Shown: piece by piece, positions 1-13,400 of the stretch
Position numbering within the stretch: position 1 is the stretch's first letter
Layout of the letters: the number at the start of each line of letters is the position of its first letter
Source of the DNA: Steromphala cineraria
Lineage: Eukaryota > Mollusca > Gastropoda > Trochida > Trochidae
Length of the DNA stretch: 64,000 bases
Direction of reading: 5' to 3'
Assembly (NCBI GenBank): GCA_916613615.1
Contig: OU744726.1
Location: forward strand, 18,913,515-18,977,514
The notes under the pieces: generated by a model
Told to the model about the DNA's origin: nothing
Seen by the model: the letters and a program-made list of their open reading frames with translations, nothing else
The model's database searches: none
Program-made: the position numbers and the translations under genes

Positions 1-1326
1 AAACAAGTTTGCAACACATTTTTTGCATCAATATTATTCTTGTTAGGTCTTTCACTAGATTAAAGGAGTGGTGGTCGAGCAAATTCAGTTGTTACTGTAA
101 GTTGTCAGTAATCATCTTGAATGAAATACCTCCATAAGAGTGTTACCTTTGATAATGATAATGTAAACCATAATATATCAATGTATATATAGTCTTAATT
201 TAACTGTCCATTATTCAATTCAACGTTACAATGCAACACTAACAGTGATTTTGTGCATTGCTTGAACATTATCTAAGAATAAAACTATTAGTTTTCATCA
301 TAAATAATGACTTCTGACACTGTAAGAATAATATTGAATAGCTTTAAAATAGTGTTTAGAATTTGGTTTATTTAGTGACATTTTCAAGACAGTATGCTCT
401 CTATGTTCATTACAAATTCTCAACATATTTTCCAGTATACATAGTTGATCTATGATGTATGTTTCACAAAGAATACACCTAAATATAGGCAATATGACAG
501 AAGGTATCTATAAAGATGTAATCTTGAATTATTATGATAATTTCAGACTTATTATTTTGTAAATATGGAAAGATTTATGTATTCAATATAATAAAGTACT
601 CACAGGTAACCATTTATAACAAGAATGCCAACATGATAATTCGACGAGCCGGCTTATTAGCATTGAAACTTGTCATGGTATGGAACTGACAAGTTTTAGG
701 CTGAACAAAACGAAAATTAATCGGAGCAACAAGTATTCATATTACTTCATAATCAGGGTTGAAAATATCCCGAAATGCTGCAGATAGTGTTAAATATGAT
801 CTAAAACTGCTTGATAAACACGATTGGACCCAAAAATGACTACAATATGATTTCTTTGTTGAACCTTACCTCAACTTTTTCTTGTCAGCTGGACAGCCAT
901 TATTACAGTAAAGTCGCTCATAACATCGATAACATATTCGGAATCGCTTATCACCTTTATTACCGATAATGTGTTTAAATTAATACTTTTAGAATTTGAT
1001 CGGACATTTTATCTATGTTGTTGTCATTTTGCAAGATATTCCATGAAATATCATAGAAACATGTTATTTGTGTTGTTGTAAGTGGCTCTCGTAAACCGGA
1101 AGTGTTAGTTGTGACTCGTGGAAAGTTGTGGAAACCGTATTTTGCAGAGAAAAACAACACAATCTTTTGGCAATTATTAACGTTAATTAAAGTTAACTTA
1201 TCATTATGGAATTTATCAGTTAACTGGAGAGGTGACGAATAAAAGAAAAGGCTTTCCCGAGTTTCCCCCCTCACTTACAAGTCTGCAAATCATTTACGAT
1301 AAAAAGTATACAGGCTAACATCCAAA
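1..1326. other. AT-rich upstream flank, no gene seen
   Basis: No convincing coding exon or repeat was found here. The last few hundred bases precede the SLC35B4 start codon and should hold its promoter and 5' UTR, but I see no clear TATA box or initiator. The open frame on the minus strand at 975-1274 has no recognisable protein character. Confidence 0.4.
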
Positions 1327-1403
1327 ATGCGCGAGACATTGGCCATCCTGATGGTGTTTGTTGGCTGCTGCAGTAATGTTGTCTTTCTTGAGCTTCTTGT
1401 CAG
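1327..1403 (+). CDS. SLC35B4: SLC35B4 exon 1
   Basis: Start codon through the first transmembrane helix. It encodes 25 codons plus two bases (AG) and ends at donor GTAATG. Confidence 0.92.
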
Positions 1404-4400
1404 GTAATGTTATGCTAGTAATGCATAATGTAACGCTTTTCCAAGTTCACACATGCAGGACTTCTTTGATTGGCATTTTAGAAGTTGAAAGTCAAATAAG
1501 GACAATATTCAGTTTTTGCACACCCCTTGATAGTGTTAACCCCTACCGGAGTCAGATACTTCACGATCCATAACACGGCATGTTTGGATCATGCGCCATT
1601 TAATACACACAGCATTCCCTAGCTACATCCGGCTCCACACTACGACAGTTACACTGGCAGTGCGGCGAGTATGTGACACGGTTAACAATAGGGCACTGAC
1701 CCTGATCATTAACCAACACCCTGATCAGGAATATTGAATTTGTTGCAAATAGAGGGCAAAGTGTTTTCGTTTTATCATATCACAATGGCGCATCATATAA
1801 TAAGTCATCAGGTAAAAGAACCTTTCGACCAGCAATATGCAAAAAGTATGCATCAAAACGATGCCACAACAGTGTTGCATCCAGGCCACATGATTGCGGG
1901 AAATGCGTTTTTTCATGTATCACTCCCACAATTTTAATATTTATGTGGGGGAGTAATCCCACTTCATGTTTACAAATGCATTCTGCAAATCTTGTCGTAT
2001 TCCGTCTTGATGAATGAAACATATGTATCCGAGGTAATGATTATAGTGATAGAACTTCCGAATCAATTACATGCGCACTGCGCAATAGATGTTTTGCTCA
2101 AATAAGTACGGGGCAATGGCCTTTTTCGTCTGCTTAAAGACCAAACGAGTTATAGATTTCTTTCCTTATCCAATGCTTCTAATTTCTGAAACACCTGCTT
2201 CAAGCTAAGAAATTCACGGAAGTTAGATTGATGAATAATCAAGTTCCGATGATTTGACTTTAGAAAATCGTTATTTCAAGATAAAGTGGAAGAAGGATTA
2301 TTCTTGATGAATAAAGAAGGAAATATGATATGACAACTTTGCATTCAAAAGAAAACCTCTTTACACAGAGTTCTTTAAAACTTCGACTCTTTATTAGACA
2401 TTAGACTGCAATATCGATATGGTAAATCATTTTAATAGTCGAATAAATTTCATCATTCTAGATAAGCTTTATTATTGCTTTTGAATATATGTTGGTTCTC
2501 TTTATTAGCACTAGCAAACAATTTCAGGTCACTCACCCACTTTTATAAAAGGAAGGGGGGGACCTCCCTACATATGTCAAAACCTGGATGCAACACTGCA
2601 CAATTTGGTCACTGCCCCCTCTAAATATAACAGAAGGGAATTTGAGACCACCTCCACTGGGATTCGTACCCAGGACCTCCGGGTTGAGAGTTCTACACTC
2701 TACTTGTTCGGCCAAAGAGATATTTCTCTAGCCAATGACAGTAGGAATGCTTATATCTATCTCACCCTGTAACATACACCCCCTCCACAAAGTGACTCGT
2801 CCTTGAGTCAAGCCATTTGGAGTTATCATTACTTATCAAACACCTCAGTTCGACGTACTCAGGGTGGTGTGAACACTAGGGAGTTGCCGGGCCTCGCGTT
2901 GGGCACCAAATGTTACAGAAGTGAATTTGAGAGTACCTCAACCGGGATTCGAACCCGGGACCTCCGGGTTGAGAGTTTTACACTCGGACTGTTCGGCCAA
3001 AGAGATATTCCTCTAGCCGATGCTAGTAGGAATGCTTATATCTATCTCACCCTGTAACATAAACAGAAGTTTCATTTTCCAACTTTTTAACATTATCGTC
3101 TCCAAAAGCATAATTAGAGTCAATATTCACACAAGTTTTAAGAGAACGGCAACTATCATCCACCTAACTGTTGATATATGTCCCTTACACCAACTTAACT
3201 CCTTCCATTATCCTGTAAAGGGGGGTGTAACGCACCTGATTAGAGGATATACCGGTACCGTTAAAACGGCGGCAGGGCGCAGCGACCAAATTGCGGCATT
3301 GTTTCATGTACACCTTTTGCAGATAGCTGGTTGAGAGGTTTGTTTACGTGATGATTCATTCGTCATGATGCGCCGTTGTGACATGAAAATGTGAGCAAGA
3401 AAAATAACACTTTTCGACCTACTTTCGACGATTTATTTATCCCGATTGCGGTGATGGTATCCGATTGAGGGGTGTGCAGAACCTGATATTTATCCATAGA
3501 TATATAAATGTCCTTATCGTACATGAATATTTCGATTTGTTCAGCTAGACTCATTGAACCTACCGTAATTTCTCTATTAATATAACATCTTCAATAATTC
3601 GACCACATAAGATTTTTCTTAGGTTTCAAATTCAAAACACTTCTTAAATTTCAACCAAGTGCCAAAAAATGATGCTCCTATGATTCATGCATTGCAAAAA
3701 AAATATATATATATAATGATTGCAGAGCATAATTTTCTCTACTGCAGTAATCTATTCAAAATACCTTTATTATTATATTGCCATTATTATGTGGTCATTT
3801 TAAAATCTATGCATTAATGACACACATGTACTTGATTTTATCCAATATTTTAACCATAGAGCCACATGATCCACCAAAAGTGAAAAATAGTTGAAAACCA
3901 TGAACCTTTTTTGAAAATCTTAAAAAAAATTTAGGGTTGAATTAATAGAGAAAATACAGTAATTTGTCTGCTATTGTCCTTTCAGTGAGCTACCAAGCAC
4001 TGCAAACATCCTCACCTTCAGTCAGTTTCTCTTCATCACCTTGGAGGGATTTATTTTTACAACAAAATTTGGAACTGTGTCACCAAAAATACCTTTGAGG
4101 TAAAAATGTATTAGTATTTTTAATGTTTTGTCATTTTCTATATGATGATTATGCTTTCCTTCTAGTCGAAGTATAAAAGAAGTCTAATTTCAAGAGAACA
4201 AAATTATACCCTAGTATTAAGTTAATACTATTAATTGAGTTAATTATACGCTGTAGTAATCACTTGATAAGAATATGCAAAATAAGAATATGTAAAAGCT
4301 CAATATTTCAAATGGATTTTGTGAAGCATGACATTTATAAGCTTAAAGCTTAAACAGTTATTCAATTGAAGGACAACTGTAAAAATTAAATGTATCTGTA

Positions 4401-7400
4401 TATGAAAATATTTAAAATTAAGTGAAAAGAAAAGTTTTAAAATGTGTACTGTATTTAAACGTCATGTATAACCTTTTATATTACGAAAAATATTATATTC
4501 ATTAATCTTTAATTGATTTTTCTCAATCAAATAAAAAAAGGATACAGAAGAGTTGCCACTAATTTATGAAAATGAAATATATTAGAGATTTTTTTCAAAT
4601 TTTCACTCCAGAGAATACCTGCTTATGACCTACATGTATTTGGTGACCGTAGCTTTTCACAACATCATGTTGCTGTTTGAAGTACCAATCCCAATTGTTG
4701 TTGTATTAAAATCAGTAAGTCATTGCAGAAATTGTGTAGCACTTTCACAAAAATTTCTCAATTGCATTGCAGTTCGGTCCTTGGCGGTGTATGAAATAAG
4801 CTTGAAAATTAGTAAGCTAAGAAATATTTAATAGTTTTAGTTGTAAAAACGTCTAAAATTGACTTCCAAATTACCAGTCAGCAAAAGTAGTAAGGTTCCG
4901 GGTTGGTGGATGGGCCTTAATTCATACACTGTGGTTTGTTTTGAGATTGGGGCCTGTAAATTTGACTAACACTGCATGATTTTCAACAGGATTATGCGAG
5001 ACTGTGTCAGAAGAAATCGAATTTGCTTGAAATCTAGAAAGGGGCGTTATTAATTATGAATTATGTATTGATTGGTCACTTTGGTGCCAGAGCTTTCTCC
5101 CTGTTCTGGAACATTAGAACACAGAACTCTTTAGCATTGCTACATAAAATTTAAGCCTATAATGCCTTAAAAAATATTGTTTCAAGATCATACCTGCTTT
5201 TACCTAGAGAAATATATTTATTCAAGTTTAGACGGAAAAATGCTGTCACAATTATTGATTAACCCTTTTGTTCACCATAATCTGCATTATCACTTTTTTT
5301 TAATCAAATCAATGTCTCATTAAAGAACTGCACCAAACATCTCTATATATATTTAGATGACAGGCAACAGTTTGGATCATGCTGCTGCCGGTTCACTTTG
5401 GTGACACTGAATTCCTATGTACCGTGATCAATCTACAAATATAAGTCAGGGGCTCGGCAACTTTGTCTTCAGTAGAGAACTGTTCAGGTTTGGGTGCAAT
5501 GCTACACTGAATTTCAGTACAGTACCACCCATGGTTGCTAGTTCCAGCTGATTACTTGCAGGTTTCACCGCAATACATAGCCACAATAGTGTTGCAGGCT
5601 TTCTCCCTGCTTTAATACTAGCAGCCGCGATATAAATGAAATACTCTTGAAAGCGGCGATAAACACCACGTCACCCCCTCACAAATATTACCTGCTTGGT
5701 TCAGGGACTCGCTCGCACAATGTCTTGTGAGTCCTTACAGTTTTAAATGAGTCCTTCAATGTGTAAGCAATAGCACCAAGTGAAATAACTTGCATCTCGC
5801 TTCTCACAGTCTAAATTATAGGGATGTCATGATACAGGTACATTGCGATACGATACGCATCACGATACTGAGGTCACGATACGATACATATCGCGATACA
5901 CTAAATGAGACATTATTACGGTAAGAAGAAAATTCAGGGATCTAAATCTAATATTCCTAAAGAGACTTATCTGAGTAACCAGCATTTAAACACAACTTCT
6001 TCATGAAAAAGCCATTTAATGCTATATAAAAGCTATCTTAACAAGGAATCTAACCAACTCTGGATTTCTTAACTCGATTTTCACAAAAATTTGAACGATA
6101 TTTACAAAAATATAAACGATATTCACTAAAATTTGTATCACGATACAGTTGACTGTATCGTGTATTGTATCGTGAACTGTACCGCGACGATGCATCGGTG
6201 TATCATGACGTCCCTACTAAATTACTTTTGAGTCCTTTCAAAAATTTTAATTATTTGAAGCAGGGTAAATTTATCACTGTTCAAGGTGACAGGACACTGA
6301 CCCGCCATCAAACCCTTGTATTATTTATAGCTCAAGTTCTATTGTAATTCCTAGGTTTAAGAAGATATAAGAAGATACCAGGAAACTTTGATGACCAGTC
6401 TATGTAAACATAGCCTCAATGTAACTCGCTACACTCACATATTGAGTCTAGTTAGGCATAGTGAAAGGCCACGGCAGTCGACCTTTTGGCAACCTATGAC
6501 CCTCACATCAAATGTGAGGTCAAATTTGAAATTAAAAATGTTATGTGCGAATTCAGACTATTGTTGCTTGGTAAGATGAGCCCTGAGTAGTCAATTCGAG
6601 AGGTAGGCTGATCATCATGAGTGTTGCGAGTATTATTGATGTTACGTTTACTTAGACTGCTTTGATGACCTTAACCTTAGAATCTTCTAGTCGCTCACCA
6701 TTAAATATTTAAACTTAAGAAACTGTTGGAAGATCTTATTGTTATTTTCAATGTCGCTCACCATGACAATTTTAAAACTTAATAAACTGTTAATTTTAGC
6801 AAATTTGTCAAATTTCTGACTTATGACTTATACAACCTCAAGGGCAAGGCATAATTCCTGGCAGTTAGACCACTGGCTTTTTAAGAATTCTACCTTGGGA
6901 GATGTGAAGCTGTCTCAGAGGTTGTTCAAGTACAGACCTCAAGTTTAGTAATTCTTAGGAAATAAGCGCAATTTCTGAAAATAAAATCAGTGAAATTTTA
7001 TTCAGACATTTGAATTTATTTTTTTAAAACTTTTAAATATCAGTTGAAAAGTTTTTGTAAAGTGCTCTCTTAGTTTCTAAAAGAATGAATGTTATCTTCT
7101 ATTTGTTGCCTAATTTTTATAGCGAGCTTGCAACCAAACACTGCTTTTAGTGGGTGTTGTGTGATCATTTTAATGTTACTAACATCTGGTTTAACATTTT
7201 TGTGTATTAATTTTTTTGTACACTGATCTAGATTTAACTACTTATCAACTTCACTGGCCATAACTATTTAGTTATACACATTTTTATGGATTGAAATCTT
7301 CAATATATTAGTAAAAGGGGATTTAGGTATTCTTGTATCAGTAAATTTCCATGTACAAATCTTGAAACATGGAGGACACAGGATTAATTCATGATTCTAA

Positions 7401-10400
7401 AACGTCAATAATCTGATATGATTCTTAATATGATAAATGCTATGGTAATATATTAAGTGTAATCTTTAACTGAAAAAATGACCCCAATTTATATTATTTC
7501 TGTTTTTGTTAAAGTTTTATGTTGCATATGCTCAATTCATTTTAATCTAACACTTTGTACAAAGGAATCCACAGTTTACGTTCTTTAGTTAAACATTTTG
7601 AACACTTTCATGTATGTTTGACCTTAAATTGAGAGTTGCCAAAATATAAGTCAAAGTGATTTGAACCACAGCTGAAAGTAACTAAGTAAATAGGTTTCAA
7701 GAGTTTTGGACTACGATTCTATGGTTTAGGTTTAAGAAATTAAGTTATTCCATGGCATGTTTTAAGTTTCATAGTGACATTAAAAATGCATGGCTGTTTT
7801 GCAGCAAGTAATTTGATATGTTTTCACATAGTACATCTCTAGGTTTGAATCCAAAGCTTGATATTCCATTATCTTTTATTAGCTCATCAGATCTGAAAGA
7901 CCCGATGGGATAAATGGCATGGCATGGCTTCCGGCGTCCGTCCGTCCGTCCATCCATCCGTAAACGTTTAATTTTTTCGACTTCTTCTCCAGAGCCAATG
8001 ACTCTAGAGAGCTGAAATTTGATGTGCAGACTCCTTGGCCAATTGGGATTCTAAATTGTAGATTTCGTGACCCCATGACCCCAAATGGGTCACAGGGGTC
8101 AAAACTTTAAAAACCTATTTTCATCTTCTCCAGTTCCAAAAGGTCTAGAGAGCTGAAAAGGTGTGAGTAGACTCCTTGACCAATGGGGATTCTAAACTGT
8201 AGATTTCGTGACCCCATGACCCCAAATGGGGTCAAAACCTTAAAAACCTATTTTCATCTTCTCCTCCAGTTCAAAAAGGTCGAGAGAGCTGAAAAATTGT
8301 GTGTAGACTCCTTGGCCAATGAAGATTCTGAATTGTAGATTTCGTGACCCCATGACCCCAAATGGTCACAGGGGTCAAAACCTTAAAAACCTATTTCGAT
8401 CAAAATTCTGATGAGCTAAAGAGCCAATGGCTCTATTTTTAGAGTTGCATGTTGATCATGAAGAGTTAGTTCCCCTGATCACCAAACACATGGAGGACAT
8501 TTCAGGTTTTTAATATTTGGACATTAATCAGCCAATAAGGGCTGACAACTGATTATTTGATTTATATATATCCTGGCAAAACGTTTGGAGGCAAGAGGCA
8601 ACAAAAGGATGAAGTTAAAATTTAAGTATCATAATAGAATTTGTTCGAAATGATTCTGAGAAGCATTTTGTCCCCAAATTAGTCAAAATCATATTAGGAA
8701 GTAATAAATCAACTTAAAATGGTTTATGTTATAGGAAATGAAAAAGTAATATTTATGTTCAGACACAGGGAACAAGGATAAAAGAAACACTTATTGAAGT
8801 ATCAGTAGTTTAATACACTACATTATGGGTATCCTAGCTATCTAATGATGCAATTGTACAAGGAGTTAAAATAAATTCAAAAAATAAAGATTCAAACTCA
8901 GGATCTCCGGGTTGAGAGTCGGACACTGAAGCCAGGAGGATTGCTTTTAACCTCATCATGTCACACAATTATAGATTAAACATTATGTTTACCTATATTC
9001 ATCATTCAACCATGTGATATAGACTGTTATTCTTCAGATATAGACTTATTTCTCTGTCAATAACAGGAGGTAGTGGTCCTATATTCTTGTTGATAAAAGT
9101 CTTCAGATCATCAAATCTATCTACTCTTGTATTTTGTAGATATAGAAGCTTATAACTTGATGACTTTATGTATGAATTGAGCTTGAAAAGTGGCCAGCTT
9201 GAAAGGGATATTTTGAACATTTTAATGCAAATATTGATGAAGGAAAACCAAAAGTAACCAAGTTTTGGACCTTATTCCATACACTGGTGAATAAAGATTG
9301 TTCCAATTTGGTAGAAATGATCACCTAGATCTCTTTAAAGAATAAAAATAGCACTGCAGAAAAAATAATTTCATGACCTCTATGGGCTAGGCTTCAAGTG
9401 GAACACATTGTTCAATACCTCCAAATGTTTGGCAGAATTGCAATGCAAGAAAGTTTTACAGTAGTGAATGTTCCATTGAAATTTAGTGAAATGCCTGTGG
9501 AATATCATAGTTAATGAGATTTATGTGAAATGATTTACAAACAAAACCCCGTCATCTTGGCTTGTATTAAATCTAACTGATTTAGATCAGTGGAATCTTT
9601 TCATCTAGAACCGCTACAGATACTAACCATTTACTTTATTTGATAAAAGCTCTTATACTTGATAAATGGTAATGTTCAGATTGTTTCTGATTAGAGAAGT
9701 GTTGAACAAGGGAGAGCTTTTCCAGAAAATCAACCCCAGATTAGGTTTGGAGATAGGACAGTGAACTTACTTAATTGTTCTTCCATGTATTCAATATAAA
9801 ATAAGATTTAAAAATACTTTGAGGCGTTGGATAATAATTTCATTAATACACTTCACAAGCTATATGTATAATTGTACATTAAGAGATATGGAATATCATC
9901 ATGTATAACTGTTTATTCTATCAAGAATAAGGAATGTAAATTTAATATATTTATAATCAATATACTTATGATATGTTACTTGTTCAAATGTATTCAAAAC
10001 AGATATTTCTTCAGATATTTCTGAAAAAGCCTGTTGTATCCTACCCAGTTAACATATGTTGACCACATTTGAGTTTATTTTTTGTTGTTACTGTTGTTAG
10101 TGCATGCTGTTTTCTCCTTCTCCTAGGTACTATACTGTTATGGTTGCGTTGTTTTTCGTTGTGCAAGTTGTAAACAATCAAGCCTTCAACTTCAATATAT
10201 CAATGCCGCTCCACATGATATTCAGAGCGGTGAGTAACACTATATTCATACCATACATGCGGAAGAAATGATTTACGTTAGACTTGTTTTGAACAAAATA
10301 TATAGTAAATATGAAACTATCAAAGTATAATATCTATTGTAATTTTCTTGAGGGATATTAAATTCATGAACATCGTCATTTGTTGGTGAAATCTGATGTT

Positions 10401-13400
10401 TGGGAATATGATGTTTTTTATTGCTGATCAACACTTTGCAAAATAGGATCAAAGGGAGACAACTATCTTTAAACTCTTGTTACCTCCCTTTGAAGATGTA
10501 GTGTTTCTTTACATGTAAAATAAGTCATGTTTAAATAGAACAACAGAATTTCTCTTCTAAATCATTTACTTTCAATATTAATTTTTGATATATTTAAATT
10601 TTATAATGAATTTAAATCTGACCTTCATTTCTTGAGGTTATTGTTTATATGTGTATAATGATTGTTTTTGCAGGGTTCCTTGGTTGCCAACTTGATACTT
10701 GGAGTAATCATTTTGAAGAAAAAGTAACTGTTTTAAGATTTATTTTTAAACACTTAATTCTTCATTGTTTATCTCTTCATTCATGATCTGAAATAAATAG
10801 TTTCTTGCCCTCAAACCAATTCATGTAAATTTTCTTTGTATATAAGCTAGCTAATAAATTATTCAATCAAGAATTGTAAATATAAAATTATTTTAACAAT
10901 ATTCATTTGATATGTCACATTTACTGTTACATTTCGTACAACAATAAAATAAAAAAAATCTAAAAATTAATTTTTTATATCTTATCTTCGTATATTTCAC
11001 ACCAATGTTTTCATTTGTTTCACATGTGTTTATTGTCTATGATATTATTTGACTTGTTTTCAGATATAAATGGACAAAGTATGCCTCAGTAGCCTTGATC
11101 TCAATCGGTATAGCCATGTGTACAATATCAACAGCCACTCAAAATGTAGGTACTCCCGGGTCATTATTATCTTGTCTCTTTTTTTATGTCGTATTGTGTT
11201 ACTCAACTAATCAAGTAGTATTTTGATTGGAGATTTCTGAAACCTTTCACCATCATTGATTAGAGTTGAAATAATATATTCACTGTTATGATATTAAGAA
11301 AGAAGTTTCATTATTATAAGAACATCACGTATCTGTATACCGGGTAATTGAATGCAATAAGTTAATGCAAGATAAAAGTACCTTATATCAACATTCAATT
11401 TGTCTATAACAACTGTAGAATTGAATGAAATGTCAGGAAGTGTAGGATTTTCTATCAACATTAATCTTAAGACTTAAGGGTTCTAGGGTGATTTTGAAAA
11501 ACTCAACAGTGTTTCTCTTGGAAATTGGTGAAGAAAGAAATAAATTTGATGTCTAGTATGCCAAAATTGTATTAGTTGTATTTTTATGACAACTCAAAAA
11601 TTTATAAATCTCATAGTGTTTAAATTTTTTTAATCTTTCTGTGTCCAGGAATCTCACCCAAACCACACAGGAGACACAGGGTATGATTACCTCATGTGGA
11701 TAGTCGGTAAGTCATCATTCTTGGAACAGGACTAGTAAAGTTGTCAGCTCACAAGATAACCTCCCTAACAAAATGACATTGCCAAGTAAATTATATCCTT
11801 CCTCAAGTGCCTGATGAGTAATATTTAACTTTTCAAATAAGATAATAAAGATGTTAAAACAATAACAGCTTGAGTAGATAAATAAATGGTTTGTATAATC
11901 CTTATTGAATTCATTGCCATGTTACTGTTCTATCTCAAATGTTCTTAAGAAAAAACTGGCAGCAACAACCGCCTACATATTTTCCTATGATTTGGCACTT
12001 AGTCTTACAGAATGATATTCATGGTCTTATAGGTATCATGACAGTAAAGCTAAATGGTATCTTCCTTTGCAGGTGCATGCATGTTGTCCTTTGCTTTCTT
12101 CATTCCCATGTTATTGTTCTATCTTGAGTATTCTAAAGAAAAATACTGGCAGCAACAACTGCCTACATCTTTTTCTATGATTTCGAAATCACAAAATCTT
12201 GGAGAACGATATTCTCGGTCTTATATGTTTCATGACAGTAAGGCTAAATGGTATCTTCCATTGCAGGGGTGTGCATGTTGTCCTTTGCTCTCTTCATGTC
12301 AGCTTATATGGGAATATTCCAAGAACAGACATACGCAAAATTTGGAAAACATGCATCAGAGGCACTTTTCTACAATGTAAGTATATATGTTTAGGTATTT
12401 ATCATTCGGCACAGGTCGTTAAGATTTCATGAGAGGTGTTTTATAAGTATTGGTACAAAATAATGAATGAAATGTATGTGCGACTTTTTGCCATAACCTT
12501 ATGAGTTATTCAGTGAATGGAAATTCAGCTTATGTATATAAGTGTAAAGAGGATTTACATCAGAAATATGAATCTATGGAGAGCTATGTGGAACATTTAG
12601 AATTTCGGATAGAAGATCAGGAGAGAAGGGGTAGACGAAATAACATGATTCTGTATGGCATTGAGGATACTCCTAATGAAACTTATACTGAGAGCAAACG
12701 TAAAGTTCTTAATGTGCTCAACGAGGCCAGGAAAGTGAAAGAAATGCCCCCACTCAATGACCGCGACATTGAGAGAGCCCACCGTTTAGGAAAGAACACA
12801 GATAAGTCAAGACCCATTATAGTGCAAATGTGCCACTGGGAGGATAAGTGGAGATCGGTGAAGTTGCGGGATGTCCTCAGGGACATGAAAGTTGGCATTG
12901 CCAATGACTTAACTCTCTACCAGAAACAGGAACTAGACAGACTCAGAAAAAGTAATCCAGATAACAGATATTATTATAAGGGAAATAAAATTCTGAGTCA
13001 GCCGAGGGGTGAGAGTGGCACGGGGGATACTCGAGCTGGTAGGGGGACGGAAGTGCAGTCTGGGGGAGATAGAACTCTCAGATCTCATTCGAGAAGGGGC
13101 CGGGTACCATAGCGGGGAGGCCAGGGTCTATCTTCGGACACTGATTCACCGAGTAACTACTCTAACCAGTCACGTTTGTCACCTGATGAGTACTTCCAAT
13201 CATTTCTTTTTTGGAATGTTTCTGGATTGGCATAAAATAAAATAACCGATAGTGAATTTATTAACTATATCAAAACATTCGATATCGTCGGTCTGACGGA
13301 AACCTGGTTAAATGAATACAATTTCGATGATATATTTGAAGATTATGCTGTGTTCAGTAAGCCCGCAGAGAAATTATCAAACTTTGGGAGATTATCAGGT

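Larger units (their letters stand above)
2626..3059 (-). mobile_element. TRIM: miniature LTR retrotransposon with Pol III boxes in its LTRs
   Basis: Two 149-bp direct repeats (2626-2774, 2911-3059) end in TGTTACA/TGTAACA and flank a 136-bp interior. On the minus strand, the primer-binding site TGGTGCCCAACGCGAGGC directly follows the 5' LTR (3059-2911), and a purine tract containing GTGGAGGGGGTG lies just before the 3' LTR. The 4-bp duplication TAAA (2622-2625, 3060-3063) brackets the element. No gag or pol is present, which defines a terminal-repeat retrotransposon in miniature. Each LTR carries tRNA-type A and B boxes. The LTRs differ at about 18 of 149 sites, so the insertion is old; the outer end of the left LTR is mutated (TATAACA). 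It lies in SLC35B4 intron 1, antisense to the gene. Confidence 0.82.

Noticed and set aside
975..1274. Minus-strand 99-codon frame upstream of SLC35B4
   Set aside because: No domain, no splice context and no promoter; probably chance.
2931..3010. A tRNA gene on the minus strand
   Set aside because: A and B boxes and a T arm are present, but there is no convincing anticodon arm or acceptor stem, and the sequence occurs in both LTRs of the TRIM.
7769..8076. Minus-strand frames with DGRTDG-type peptides
   Set aside because: They translate the GTCC-rich tract of a pearl-like element; the same occurs near 20067-20342.
12054..12380. Open frame of 108 codons overlapping SLC35B4 exon 7
   Set aside because: It reads exon 7 in the wrong frame and arises from the duplicated acceptor region; treated as a possible aberrant splice product only.
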